DNA of 64,000 nt, taken from positions 186,001 to 250,000 of the forward strand of contig NZ_MNPW01000007.1 of NCBI RefSeq assembly GCF_001983175.1. Direction: 5' to 3'. This document shows, piece by piece, positions 7,412 to 16,324 of the stretch. The notes under the pieces are model-generated. The model was not told where the DNA came from, searched no databases, and saw nothing but the letters and a program-made list of their open reading frames with translations. Each line of letters starts with the position of its first letter. Positions within the stretch are counted from its first letter, which is position 1. The stretch comes from Pseudomonas cedrina subsp. cedrina (lineage in GTDB: Bacteria > Pseudomonadota > Gammaproteobacteria > Pseudomonadales > Pseudomonadaceae). Position numbers and translations under genes: made by a program.

Positions 7412-9637
7412 ATGTTCGCCCCTTTTACCCGCTCCATGACCTTCACTCTCGGCCTCTTCAGCCTGGTATCAAGCCCGGAGCTGCTGGCCGAAACCGACCC
7501 CGAGCGCACACCCCTCGAGCTGGGCGCCACGCGCATCAGCGCCGATGACCTGGGCGCCACCACCGAGCATACCGGGGCCTACACCACCGGTTCGATGAGT
7601 ACCGCCACCCGCCTCAACCTGTCCATCAAGCAAACCCCACAATCGATCTCGGTGACCACTCGCCAGCAGATGGATGATTTCAATCTCAATACGCTCACGG
7701 AGGTGCTGCGCCAGACCACCGGGGTCAACGTCCAGCACAATGATTCCGACCGCGTGGCCTATTCGTCAAGGGGCTATAGCATCGCCAACTTCCAGGTTGA
7801 CGGGATGCTCAATACGTTCGGCTTCATGAAGTCCGACGCCGACACCATCATCTACGACCGCATCGAGGTGGTCCGCGGCGCCACGGGCCTGACCACCGGT
7901 GCCGGCGATCCTTCCGCCACGGTCAATATGGTGCGCAAGCGCCCTACCGCCCAATGGCAGGCGCAAACCGGGGTAAAGGCCGGCAGCTATGACAATTACT
8001 ACAGCTATGTGGACGTGGGCGGCCCACTGGCATTCGACGGCAAGCTGCGCGGGCGTACGGTGCTGGCGTACCGCGACAGCCAGTCCTGGCGTGACAACTA
8101 CGGGCTGCAGCGCGCGGTCGGCTACGGCATCCTTGAAGGCGATCTGTCTGACGATACCGTGTTGGCTGTAGGCTTTGATTACCAGAACAAGCAAGTACAA
8201 GGCACTTCCTGGGGCACCGTGCCTTACTGGAACAGCCAGGGTGGCAAAGCCGGGCTGTCGCGTTCCACCAATATGGCGGCGCACTGGAGTTCCTGGCCGC
8301 TGACGGACAAGACCACCTTCGCCACCCTCGACCACCGGTTGAGCGGCGATTGGCACTTGAAGGCCGCCTATACCCACCGCCAGAGCGACACGGATGGCAA
8401 GGTGTACTACGGCGGCGCGGGTTTTCCCAATGACGACCGCAGCGGCATGACCGCCTGGGCAAGCCACATGCGCGGCACTTCCAGGATGGAGGCGGTCGAC
8501 CTCAACCTGTCCGGCAACTACGCCCTGCTCGGCCGCGAACATGCACTGATGATGGGTTACGGCGAGGCCACGCAACGCGACATTTCTCCGGTGATGCGCG
8601 ATAGCATTCCTGACAGTTACTACAACATTGAAGACTGGAAATACATGGGCGGGATCGGCAAATTCCCCGACACTGTCACCGACCTCAAGGGTGAACACAG
8701 CAGCAAGCAACAGAAAGCCGGCTACCTGGCCACGCGCCTGAGCCTTGCCGACCGCCTGCACGCGGTACTGGGCAGCCGTTATGGCAGCTGGGAACTCGAA
8801 AGCGCCGCGCCCACCTATGATGACAACGACCAATTGCTCAGGACCAACAAGGCTCGCCAGACTCACAATGACATGTGGACACCCTATGCCGGCCTGCTCT
8901 ATGACATCACCCCGCAATACACTGTGTATGCCAGCTACACCGACATCTTCAAGCCGCAGAGTGTCAAGGACGTCAACAAAAAATACCTGGAGCCCGTAGT
9001 GGGCAGCAATTATGAAGTGGGCCTCAAGGGCAGCCTGCTGAACGAACGCTTGAACGTGGCGGCCGCCTATTTCTGGAGCAAGCAGGACAACGTTGCCGAA
9101 CGGGATGACTCGGTGCCACCCAACCCCACCACAGGCGAGGAGTACTACAAGTCCGGCGGTAAAGGTAACAAGGTCAATGGCTTCGAACTGGAGGTGGCCG
9201 GCGAAGTGCTGCCGGACTGGAACCTGAGCGCAGGCTACACCTACACCCACTCGCTGAACGGCTCGGGTAAGCGTAACAACACCGGGCAGCCGCTGAACCT
9301 GCTGAAGGTGTCCAGCGCCTACCGGTTGCCGGGCGCCTGGCGCAACCTGACCGTGGGTGGCGCTGTCAATTGGCAGAGCGATATCCATGAGTTCGGTAAC
9401 AGGCCGACGGGGGAGCGTGTTAACAACAGGTTGGTCACCGAGCGGGCGAAAATCACCCAGCAGGCCTACACCGTGGTCAACCTGATGTCCCGCTATCAGT
9501 TCGATGAGCACGTTTCGGCGTCAATCAACGTCAACAACCTATTTGATAAAAAATATTACGAGCGTGTCGGCTTCTATAACGGTGTTTATTGGGGCGACCC
9601 GCGCACTGTAACGCTCGCGTTGGACTGGAAGCTTTAA
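7412..9637 (+). CDS. TonB-dependent siderophore receptor (FhuE/FpvA-like)
   Basis: A 741-residue outer-membrane receptor importing a ferric siderophore with TonB energy. It has a signal peptide of about 26 residues (cleavage after LLA). The plug domain follows (TPQSISVTTRQQMDDF, then YSSRGYSIANFQVDG and RIEVVRGATGL), and then a 22-strand barrel ending in LALDWKL. The RGY..NFQVDG signature is typical of the FhuE/FpvA/PupB group that binds hydroxamate or pyoverdine-type ligands. There is no N-terminal STN signalling domain and no sigma/anti-sigma pair nearby, so control is probably by Fur through the box at 7304. The AAGGAG ribosome site is strong. The exact ligand is unknown; a foreign siderophore is plausible. 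Confidence 0.93.
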   Translation: MFAPFTRSMTFTLGLFSLVSSPELLAETDPERTPLELGATRISADDLGATTEHTGAYTTGSMSTATRLNLSIKQTPQSISVTTRQQMDDFNLNTLTEVLRQTTGVNVQHNDSDRVAYSSRGYSIANFQVDGMLNTFGFMKSDADTIIYDRIEVVRGATGLTTGAGDPSATVNMVRKRPTAQWQAQTGVKAGSYDNYYSYVDVGGPLAFDGKLRGRTVLAYRDSQSWRDNYGLQRAVGYGILEGDLSDDTVLAVGFDYQNKQVQGTSWGTVPYWNSQGGKAGLSRSTNMAAHWSSWPLTDKTTFATLDHRLSGDWHLKAAYTHRQSDTDGKVYYGGAGFPNDDRSGMTAWASHMRGTSRMEAVDLNLSGNYALLGREHALMMGYGEATQRDISPVMRDSIPDSYYNIEDWKYMGGIGKFPDTVTDLKGEHSSKQQKAGYLATRLSLADRLHAVLGSRYGSWELESAAPTYDDNDQLLRTNKARQTHNDMWTPYAGLLYDITPQYTVYASYTDIFKPQSVKDVNKKYLEPVVGSNYEVGLKGSLLNERLNVAAAYFWSKQDNVAERDDSVPPNPTTGEEYYKSGGKGNKVNGFELEVAGEVLPDWNLSAGYTYTHSLNGSGKRNNTGQPLNLLKVSSAYRLPGAWRNLTVGGAVNWQSDIHEFGNRPTGERVNNRLVTERAKITQQAYTVVNLMSRYQFDEHVSASINVNNLFDKKYYERVGFYNGVYWGDPRTVTLALDWKL

Positions 9638-9657
9638 ATAGGTTCGCACATTAACTT

Positions 9658-9683
9658 CAACCTTAACGAAATCGTTAAGGTTG
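9658..9683 (+). repeat. perfect 12-bp inverted repeat after receptor gene
   Basis: CAACCTTAACGA at 9658-9669 is mirrored by TCGTTAAGGTTG at 9672-9683 with only two bases between. A second small hairpin, TTAAGC-TTC-GCTTAA, follows at 9696-9710. No T-run follows either. The near-perfect dyad looks more like an operator or an intergenic structured element than a standard terminator. Confidence 0.6.
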
Positions 9684-9787
9684 GAGGTTGTTCAGTTAAG
9701 CTTCGCTTAATCGAGCCTGCACATAATCGGCCCCACGAGTCTGATCCAACCGAACAGACCCACTCACACTTTATGGGAATACCGACG

Positions 9788-9991
9788 ATGAAAATTTCGA
9801 CTCTGATACTGGCTGGCCTGATGACCCTGACTTCCGCCGCAGCCTTTGCTGAAGGGGGCTCCGAGCGTTCGAGGCAGTTCTACGCCAACTTCAATTTCAT
9901 GCAGAAACAGGCTCAAGAAAAAGCCGAGCAAACGGCTTCCAGCGATGTAAAACATTTGAAAGCCGATGATACCCAGCAACCAAAAAGTTGA
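9788..9991 (+). CDS. small exported protein (67 aa)
   Basis: The protein begins MKISTLILAG and has a clean signal peptide, hydrophobic to about residue 19 and cut after AAAFA. The mature part is about 48 residues, charged and Gln-rich (QKQAQEKAEQ), probably helical and periplasmic. I choose ATG at 9788 over the in-frame ATG at 9773, because GGGAAT lies at the right distance and the signal peptide then starts properly. It follows the siderophore receptor by about 150 bases and ends before a strong terminator. I do not recognise the family, and no function is assigned. Confidence 0.75.
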   Translation: MKISTLILAGLMTLTSAAAFAEGGSERSRQFYANFNFMQKQAQEKAEQTASSDVKHLKADDTQQPKS

Positions 9992-10040
9992 TTTACCGTT
10001 ATACCCTTTGTCATTCCGCTCCTTTGGCAAAGGCTAACTT

Positions 10041-10065
10041 GGCGCCCTGTAGTGGCGCCTTTTTT
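10041..10065 (+). terminator. Rho-independent terminator
   Basis: GGCGCC, seven-base loop, GGCGCC, then six Ts. It ends the transcript of the small exported protein and lies between convergent genes. Confidence 0.88.
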
Positions 10066-10085
10066 ATTGAGCGTCAAATACTGAC

Positions 10086-10577
10086 TTAGAGCGGCTTATT
10101 CCAGAACAGCATCTTTCCATACGCTGGATCAAACTGAGCGCCATCAAACCCGAACTTGCGGTACGCCGACTTCGCCACTTCATTGCCCTCGAGCACTTCC
10201 AAGGTGATTTTGCAGCAGCCGCGTTGACGGGCGATTTCCTCGACCTTCTGCAGCATCTTCTGACTCAAACCCAAGCCACGAAACGCATCCATGACCGCCA
10301 CGTCATGCACGTTGACCAATGGGCGGCAGGCGAACGTCGAGAAGCCTTCAAAACAGTTCACCAACCCGGCCGGCTCTCCATTCACAAATGCCAAAACGCT
10401 GAACGCATGCGCACGCTTGGCCAATTCGGCCGGCAGTTGTTGCAGCAGGTCGGGGTCCAGGCTGTGCCCGCCGCCCATCGGGTCTTCGGCGTAATGGTTG
10501 AGTACCAGGGCGATGGCTTCGGCATGCACGGCGTTGGTGTAGCTGGCTTGCAGCACCAGGATGTCAGGGGTGTCCAT
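10086..10577 (-). CDS. GNAT family N-acetyltransferase
   Basis: A 163-residue acetyl-CoA-dependent acetyltransferase. The acetyl-CoA loop is RGLGLSQKML (motif A, R-x-x-G-x-G/S) near residue 103, and the C-terminal fold has the expected VAKSAYRKFGF helix before the last strand. The start at 10577 (MDTPDI) is chosen because GAGGAAGGAA lies directly upstream; an in-frame start 24 bases earlier has no such site. It is a single-gene unit, convergent with the small exported protein gene. The acceptor (small molecule or protein) cannot be read from the sequence. Confidence 0.9.
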   Translation of the reverse strand: MDTPDILVLQASYTNAVHAEAIALVLNHYAEDPMGGGHSLDPDLLQQLPAELAKRAHAFSVLAFVNGEPAGLVNCFEGFSTFACRPLVNVHDVAVMDAFRGLGLSQKMLQKVEEIARQRGCCKITLEVLEGNEVAKSAYRKFGFDGAQFDPAYGKMLFWNKPL

Positions 10578-10751
10578 TTCCTTCCTCGATAACGGCAACA
10601 AGGGAATCGGCTCCCTTTGAGGGTCATGATTGTAAGCGCCCGGCAGCTATCAGATGAAGGAGATTAACTACAAATATGCGCCTGAAATCGCCAAGCCTAT
10701 GTCGCTAAAAAGCCATGGACACTGCGTCGTGGGTGTTTTTTCGTACAGGCC

Positions 10752-11855
10752 TTAGCCAAAACGCTGCAACTGCATTTCCTGCAGACGACTCAAAGTGCGG
10801 CGAAAAGGAAACGCCAGGTAACCCTCGGTATAAAGCTGTTCGAGGGGTACCCGGGCCTCGATAAACAAAGGCACCCTGCGGTCATAGCATTCGTCCACCA
10901 GTGCGATGAATCGACGCACGCTATCGTCGTGCACCGACAGTTGCGGCAATTCACGGTCGCCGGCCTCCACGCGCCGTGCGCCATCTTCGGTGCCGCGGGC
11001 TATTCGGCCCGGGCGCTGTTGCGCGCTGAGGTTGGGGACTTCACCCAGCAGGATGGCCCTGAAACGATCGCACAGCAGCATGAAGTCCATCGCCGCCAGG
11101 GGCTGTTCGCATAGATCGGCGTAGCGGCACCACAGCACGGTGTCAGCGGACTGCACCGCGAGGATAGAACGATGACCGACGATAACCGGTGCGCTGCTGA
11201 CGGCCTGCCCTTCGGCCAATGGCTTGAACACGCTGGCCAGCGCATCGGGCTGATTCACCCAATAGCGCTGCAGGCTTGCGCCAGGGTGCAGGCGATGATC
11301 TTCAGCGCCATCCACTGCCACCACCTGCATGTGCCGCGTGATCGCCGCAATGCCTGGCAAAAACCGCTCGCGGTTGAAGCCATCGGCATACAACCGGTCG
11401 GGCGGCTGGTTGGACGTGCAGACCATCACCACGCCTTCCTCGAACATCACTTGGAACAAGCGGCCAAGAATGATCGCGTCACCAATGTCATTGACGAACA
11501 GCTCGTCGAAGCACAACACGCGCACTGCCTGGCCCAGTTCCTTGGCCAGGGCCTGCAACGGGTCCTGGGTGCCGGTCAACTGGAACAGACGCTGATGCAC
11601 CCAGCCCATGAAATGATGAAAATGCTGGCGCCGCGCCGGTACGCGTAGGCTCTGATAGAACTGATCCATCAACCAGGTCTTGCCACGACCAACCGGGCCC
11701 CACAGGTAGACGCCACGAATCGGCGCGCGGCCTTGATGCAGGGCCGCGTGGCATGTTTGCAAGGCGTCCACCGCCCTGCGTTGGGCATCGTCGGCAACGA
11801 AACCCTGTTGAGCGATGGCGTGTTGGTAGGCGGCGAGGGGCGAGTCGATAGTCAT
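10752..11855 (-). CDS. zapE: AFG1/ZapE family ATPase
   Basis: A 367-residue P-loop ATPase of the AFG1/ZapE family. In E. coli, ZapE acts on the FtsZ ring during division under stress. Walker A is GPVGRGKT at residues 53-60. The Walker B region reads VLCFDELFVNDIGDAIILGRLF, matching the family signature. Length (E. coli ZapE is 375) and end-to-end pattern fit. Pseudomonads often have two members of this family, and this one stands alone rather than in the rplM-rpsI region, so it may be the paralogue and a division role is not certain. The ribosome site is weak. Confidence 0.87.
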   Translation of the reverse strand: MTIDSPLAAYQHAIAQQGFVADDAQRRAVDALQTCHAALHQGRAPIRGVYLWGPVGRGKTWLMDQFYQSLRVPARRQHFHHFMGWVHQRLFQLTGTQDPLQALAKELGQAVRVLCFDELFVNDIGDAIILGRLFQVMFEEGVVMVCTSNQPPDRLYADGFNRERFLPGIAAITRHMQVVAVDGAEDHRLHPGASLQRYWVNQPDALASVFKPLAEGQAVSSAPVIVGHRSILAVQSADTVLWCRYADLCEQPLAAMDFMLLCDRFRAILLGEVPNLSAQQRPGRIARGTEDGARRVEAGDRELPQLSVHDDSVRRFIALVDECYDRRVPLFIEARVPLEQLYTEGYLAFPFRRTLSRLQEMQLQRFG

Positions 11856-11923
11856 GGCGCCAGTATGACGTATGGAGAAAGCTGCGGGCGTAAAAAGGCC
11901 TCAAATGACCAGCGTCCGACCTG

Positions 11924-12480
11924 CCGCTATCGCTGCCTCGCTAAGGCTCGAGAGCTCCCACAGGGGATCGGCTGTGGGGGCCAAATTTGGGTGTGGCGGC
12001 TGGCGCTATTTGAGCAACGCCGCAACTCACCTGTAGGAGCTGTCGAGCCCCGGAGAGGCTGCGAAGGCGGCGGCATGGCTGGCATTTTCATCGCCTGACA
12101 GACCGCTATCGCAGCCTCGCTAAAGCTCGACAGCTCCCACAGGGGATCGGCTGTGGGGGCCAAATTTGCGGTGTGGCGGCTGGCGCTATTTGAGTAACGC
12201 CGCAGCTCAATGTGGGAGCTGTCGAGCCCCGGCGAGGCTGCGAAGGCGGCGGCATGGCTGGCATTTTTATCGCCTGGCAGACCGCTTTCGCAGCCTCGCT
12301 AAAGCTCGACAGCTCCCACAGGGGATCGGCTGCGGGGGTCAAATTTGCGGTGTGGCGGCTGGCGCTATTTGAGTAACGCCGCAGCTCAATGTGGGAGCTG
12401 TCGCCCCCCCCGGCGAGGCTGCGAAGGCGGCGGCACAGACAACATCGCGTTGCCTGACACTCCGCTATCGCAGCCTCTTT
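11924..12480. repeat. tandem array of a 179-bp unit with embedded REP-like palindromes
   Basis: The phrase CCGCTATCGC (or TTTCGC) recurs at 11924, 12103, 12282 and 12462, giving periods of 179, 179 and 180 bases. Each unit holds two opposed REP-like arms, AGCTCCCACAGGGGATCGG and its inverse GTGGGAGCTGTCGAGCC, linked by GCGAGGCTGCGAAGGCGGCGGC. The copies differ at a few positions only; the third has an extra C in its CCCCCCC stretch. There are three units plus a partial fourth, filling the gap between zapE and pepN. No coding frame here is credible. Confidence 0.92.
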
Positions 12481-12514
12481 GAACCACAACGCCTCCACCT
12501 ATCGGCGAATCGGC

Positions 12515-15172
12515 TCAGGCAAGGCTCTTGCTGACCACTTCGAACACATCGCTCGACAGCTCGCCAGAGGCGAGGATGCGTTCCAGCTCCGCTTTCATCA
12601 GCGCCTGGCGCGCGCTGTCGTATTTGCGCCAGCGGGTCAGTGGCGCCAACTGGCGCGAAGCAATCTGCGGGTTGAAGCCATTGAGCTGGATCACCAGGTC
12701 CGCCAGGAAGCGATAACCCGAACCGTCGGCGGCGTGGAAGTTGATCAGGTTCTGCCCGGCAAATGCGCCAATCAATGCGCGCACCTTGTTCGGATTCTTG
12801 AGCGTGAACGCCGGGTGGTCCATCAGCGCCTTGACCCGCTCCAGCCCGCCCGGCAAGGGGCTGCCGGCCTGCACGCTGAACCATTGGTCCATGACCAGCG
12901 GATTGTCCTTGAAGTTGTCGGCAAACACGGCCAGCGCCTGGGCCTTCTCGGCTTCGAACGGCGAGTTCACCAGCACCGCCAGCGCGGTGAGGCGCTCGGT
13001 CATGTTGTCGCTGGTGTCGAACTGGTCCAGCGTCGCCGCCAGTACTTCAGGCTTCGCGCTGAGCATCAGGTACGACAGCGCGATGTTCTGCAACGCGCGA
13101 CGGGCAAAGTGCTCGGCCGCCGCGACATACGGCGTTTGCTTGGACAGCTCGCGATTGGCCTGGTAACGCAGCCACAGTTCTTCATGCAGGTTGTCGGCCA
13201 GTTGCTTGCGCGCATACTCGCGGGCGGCGTGGATGGCGTCGACATCCGCCACTTCGCTGATTTCCGTGAGATAAGCCTCGCCCGGCAACGACAGCATTTC
13301 CGCGACCATCGCCTGGTCCAGAGTCTCGTCGCTCAATACACTGCGCAATGCGGCGATCAAGCGCTGATCCATATGCAAGGCCTGGCCTTGTTGATACTGG
13401 CCAACCAGTTCCTGCAACACCTGCACCGACAACTGCTGGCCGGCATCCCAGCGGTTGAAGCCATCGCTGTCATGCTGCATCAGGAACATCAACTGGTCAC
13501 GGCTGTACGGAAAGCTCAGTTTCACCGGCGCCGAGAAACCGCGCAGCAGCGAAGGCAAGGGTTGTTCAGCGATATCCACGAAGGTAAAGGTCTGCTCGGC
13601 CTCGGTTACCGAGATCACGCGCGACGTGGCGCCAGCAGCCGCTTCACCGGCCAGGCGCAAGGCGATACCCTCGCCCTTCGCGTCCAACAGGCCCAGCTCC
13701 ACCGGAATCACGAACGGCAGTTTTTCCACCTTGTCCGGGGTTTCCGGGCAGCTCTGGCGGAAGGTCAGGCTGTAGGTTTTCGCCGCGGCGTCAAACGACT
13801 CGCTCACCGCCAGGCGCGGCGTACCGGCCTGGCTGTACCAGCGTTTGAACTGAGTCAGGTCGGCGCCGTTCGCGTCTTCCATGGCCTTGATGAAATCGTC
13901 GCAGGTCACGGCCTGGCCGTCATGGCGTTCGAAGTACAGGTCGCTGCCTTTGCGAAAGCCTTCGGCACCGAGCAAGGTGTGGATCATGCCGACCACTTCC
14001 GAGCCTTTTTCGTACACGGTCAGGGTGTAGAAGTTGGAGATTTCGATAAAGCTGTCCGGGCGCACCGCGTGGGCCATCGGGCCGGCATCTTCGGCGAACT
14101 GGTGGGTACGCAGGTACGCCACATCCTGGATGCGCTTGACCGTGGCCGAATTCATGTCGGCGGAAAAACCCGAATCACGGAACACCGTGAAACCTTCCTT
14201 GAGCGACAACTGGAACCAGTCGCGGCAGGTCACGCGGTTGCCCGACCAGTTGTGGAAATATTCGTGGGCAACGATCGCCTCCACCCGCTGGTGCGCAGCG
14301 TCGGTGGCGGTTTCGGCGCGGGCCAGCACGGCGCTGGAGTTAAAGATATTCAGGCCCTTGTTTTCCATCGCGCCCATGTTGAAATCATTCACCGCAACGA
14401 TCATGAAGATGTCGAGGTCGTACTCGCGCCCATAGGTTTCTTCGTCCCAGCGCATGGATTTTTTCAGGCTGGTCATGGCGTGCTGGCACTTGTCGATGTT
14501 TTCCGGCTCGACATAGATGCGCAGTGCCACGGTGCGCTCGGTCATGGTGATGAAGGTGTCTTCGACACACCACAGGTCACCGGCCACCAGGGCGAACAGG
14601 TACGCAGGCTTCTTGAACGGGTCTTCCCACGTTGCCCAGTGGCGGCCGTCTTCACCGGGGCCGCTGGCGATCGGGTTACCGTTGGACAACAGGATCGGAT
14701 AGCGGTGTTGCTCGGCGATCACCGTGGTGGTGAAGGTGCTCATCACGTCCGGACGGTCGAGGTAGTACGTGATCTTGCGAAAGCCCTCGGCCTCGCACTG
14801 GGTGCAGAACATGCTGCCGGACTTGTACAAGCCTTCCAGGGCGGTGTTGGTTTCCGGGTGGATTTTTACCGTGGTATCCAGGGTAAAGGTCGCACTGTCG
14901 GGCTGCAGCGTCAGGTGGCTGTCGGTCAGTTGATAATCAGCCGCAGTCAATGCCTGGTCGGCGAGGTTAACGCTTAACAGTTCAAGCTGCTGGCCGTCCA
15001 GCACCAGCGGCGGCAAACCCGCGCCACGCTCGGGGTTGCGGCGCATCACCAGTTGCGCGTGGACCAGGCTGTGGTCCTCGAACAACTCGAAGGTCAGGTG
15101 CGTCTCGTCGATCAGGTAGTCCGGCGCCTGATAGTCCTTCAGGTAAATCATCTTCGGTTGTTCGGTGCGCAT
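12515..15172 (-). CDS. pepN: aminopeptidase N
   Basis: An 885-residue M1-family zinc metallopeptidase, close to E. coli PepN (870), that trims N-terminal residues from peptides in the cytoplasm. The substrate-binding GAMEN motif is at 267-271. The zinc site is HEYFH at 303-307, with the second glutamate at 326 (LKEGF). I choose ATG at 15172 (MRTEQPK) because AAGG sits nine bases upstream; the ATG at 15181 lies too close to that site. It is the last gene of the packed minus-strand run starting at nadK, 13 bases after the DUF2797 gene. Confidence 0.97.
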   Translation of the reverse strand: MRTEQPKMIYLKDYQAPDYLIDETHLTFELFEDHSLVHAQLVMRRNPERGAGLPPLVLDGQQLELLSVNLADQALTAADYQLTDSHLTLQPDSATFTLDTTVKIHPETNTALEGLYKSGSMFCTQCEAEGFRKITYYLDRPDVMSTFTTTVIAEQHRYPILLSNGNPIASGPGEDGRHWATWEDPFKKPAYLFALVAGDLWCVEDTFITMTERTVALRIYVEPENIDKCQHAMTSLKKSMRWDEETYGREYDLDIFMIVAVNDFNMGAMENKGLNIFNSSAVLARAETATDAAHQRVEAIVAHEYFHNWSGNRVTCRDWFQLSLKEGFTVFRDSGFSADMNSATVKRIQDVAYLRTHQFAEDAGPMAHAVRPDSFIEISNFYTLTVYEKGSEVVGMIHTLLGAEGFRKGSDLYFERHDGQAVTCDDFIKAMEDANGADLTQFKRWYSQAGTPRLAVSESFDAAAKTYSLTFRQSCPETPDKVEKLPFVIPVELGLLDAKGEGIALRLAGEAAAGATSRVISVTEAEQTFTFVDIAEQPLPSLLRGFSAPVKLSFPYSRDQLMFLMQHDSDGFNRWDAGQQLSVQVLQELVGQYQQGQALHMDQRLIAALRSVLSDETLDQAMVAEMLSLPGEAYLTEISEVADVDAIHAAREYARKQLADNLHEELWLRYQANRELSKQTPYVAAAEHFARRALQNIALSYLMLSAKPEVLAATLDQFDTSDNMTERLTALAVLVNSPFEAEKAQALAVFADNFKDNPLVMDQWFSVQAGSPLPGGLERVKALMDHPAFTLKNPNKVRALIGAFAGQNLINFHAADGSGYRFLADLVIQLNGFNPQIASRQLAPLTRWRKYDSARQALMKAELERILASGELSSDVFEVVSKSLA

Positions 15173-15185
15173 GGGTGGCATCCTT

Positions 15186-15983
15186 CTACTGATGCACGGC
15201 GAGCTGGTAGGCCGTGTACTTACGAATATTGATAACGCCGGTGTCGAAGATCAGGTATTGGCCCTTGACCCCCAGCAGCGTGCCCTCGGCAATCGGGTTC
15301 TTGTCCAGGTTGAAGCTGACGATCTTGGCCGGATACTGCTCGACCGGGTAGCGGATTTCGATCGGCTCGATGTCGGCAATGGTTTGGATGGCCTGTAGGC
15401 CGAAGCGTTCCTGCAGATTCAGCAGGCCCTCGGCGCACGAGGCGAACAGCGCGTCACGCACCTGCTTGAGGTCCACAGGCTGCGCATCGCCCTTGAGCAA
15501 CGCGCGCCAGTTGGTCTTGTCGGCGACCTGACTGCGCAATACGTCTTCGACGAAACCCGATTGCTGGCGGGTCGCCACACGCATGATCGGCAGCGCCTGG
15601 CTTGCGCCCTGGTCGAGCCAGCGCGTCGGCAACTGGGTGGCGCGGGTAATGCCGACCTTGATCCCCGACGAATTCGCCAGGTACACCACGTGGTCGGTCA
15701 TGCAAAAGGTCTCGCCCCAGCCTGGATCGCGGCAGGTGCCGGCGTCGTAATGGCAACGCTCGGGGCTCATGATGCACAGGTCGCACTGGGCCAGCTTGGT
15801 CATGCACGGGTAGCAATAACCCTGGCTGAAGCTGGTCTTGGTCTTGCGGCCGCAATGGCTGCAATGAATGGCGCCGAGGTACTCCAGGCGCACGTGAGTG
15901 CCGATCAACGGGTTGACCGGCACCTCGGTGTCGCCCAGGCGAAACGCGTATTGAACGGTCGGCTCACCGAGTTGCGCCGACAT
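15186..15983 (-). CDS. DUF2797 family zinc-ribbon protein
   Basis: A 265-residue protein with an unusual cysteine cluster in its first third: CSHC at 41-44, CYPC at 57-60, CDLC at 67-70 and single Cys at 77, 84 and 94, enough for two zinc sites. Immediately after comes HVVYLANSSGIKVGIT (98-113) with RW at 121, which resembles the strand-strand-Arg core of GIY-YIG nucleases. I place it in DUF2797 by this arrangement. The start at 15983 follows the stop of the DUF1315 gene by 29 bases; a longer frame upstream overlaps that gene and is rejected. Function unknown; nucleic-acid binding is an inference. Confidence 0.88.
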   Translation of the reverse strand: MSAQLGEPTVQYAFRLGDTEVPVNPLIGTHVRLEYLGAIHCSHCGRKTKTSFSQGYCYPCMTKLAQCDLCIMSPERCHYDAGTCRDPGWGETFCMTDHVVYLANSSGIKVGITRATQLPTRWLDQGASQALPIMRVATRQQSGFVEDVLRSQVADKTNWRALLKGDAQPVDLKQVRDALFASCAEGLLNLQERFGLQAIQTIADIEPIEIRYPVEQYPAKIVSFNLDKNPIAEGTLLGVKGQYLIFDTGVINIRKYTAYQLAVHQ

Positions 15984-16012
15984 CTTGCTGACTGCACCAC
16001 GACCGATTTCAA

Positions 16013-16273
16013 TCAATGGATCGCATCCGACTTGAACAGAATGTTCGGCACGGTGGTCGATTTCGACTGGCATTCCTGCGGGCCCATGTAGCCGGTACGC
16101 TGCTCTTCCGGCAGGTTCTGCAGTTCCCAGGCGATCATCGCCTGCAACGACAGCTCGCGCTGCTCGGCGGTGAGCTTGCGGCCATCGGACCACTTGCCAA
16201 TTTCCACGGCGAGCTTGAGGCTCTCGTAGATGTCCGGCGTGATGTTTTCGATCATTTCAGCAAACGATGACAT
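16013..16273 (-). CDS. DUF1315 (YeaC-like) protein
   Basis: An 86-residue soluble protein that matches the DUF1315 family (E. coli YeaC) in length and in the phrases ITPDIYESLKLAVEIGKW and MIAWE. It has no signal peptide or membrane segment. It sits between the TPR-membrane protein and DUF2797 genes. DUF1315 and DUF2797 are commonly neighbours upstream of pepN in Pseudomonas, to my memory. The biochemical role is not known. The upstream AGGTTGTTCAC gives a weak ribosome site. Confidence 0.88.
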   Translation of the reverse strand: MSSFAEMIENITPDIYESLKLAVEIGKWSDGRKLTAEQRELSLQAMIAWELQNLPEEQRTGYMGPQECQSKSTTVPNILFKSDAIH

Positions 16274-16324
16274 GTGAACAACCTCTGAGGTTCAGCGAGT
16301 ACATGGGTGACGGGGCCCGGCCCG

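Noticed and set aside
7766..9511. 581-codon open frame opposite the siderophore receptor
   Set aside because: Antisense shadow; the plus-strand frame has signal peptide, plug and barrel motifs.
9658..9683. Rho-independent terminator of the receptor gene
   Set aside because: The dyad is strong but has a two-base centre and no T-run after it.
10680..10745. Terminator after zapE
   Set aside because: The stem around GACACTGCG/GTGGGTGT is only about four pairs with mismatches, although a T-run is present.
11924..12480. CRISPR array
   Set aside because: The period is 179 bases and the whole unit is repeated, including what would be spacers; no cas gene is near.
12479..14977. 832-codon open frame opposite pepN
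   Set aside because: Antisense shadow of pepN, which has all M1 peptidase motifs.
16013..16193. Upstream extension of the DUF2797 gene to a 335-residue protein
   Set aside because: It runs antiphase through the DUF1315 gene; the internal ATG at 15983 gives the family-length protein.
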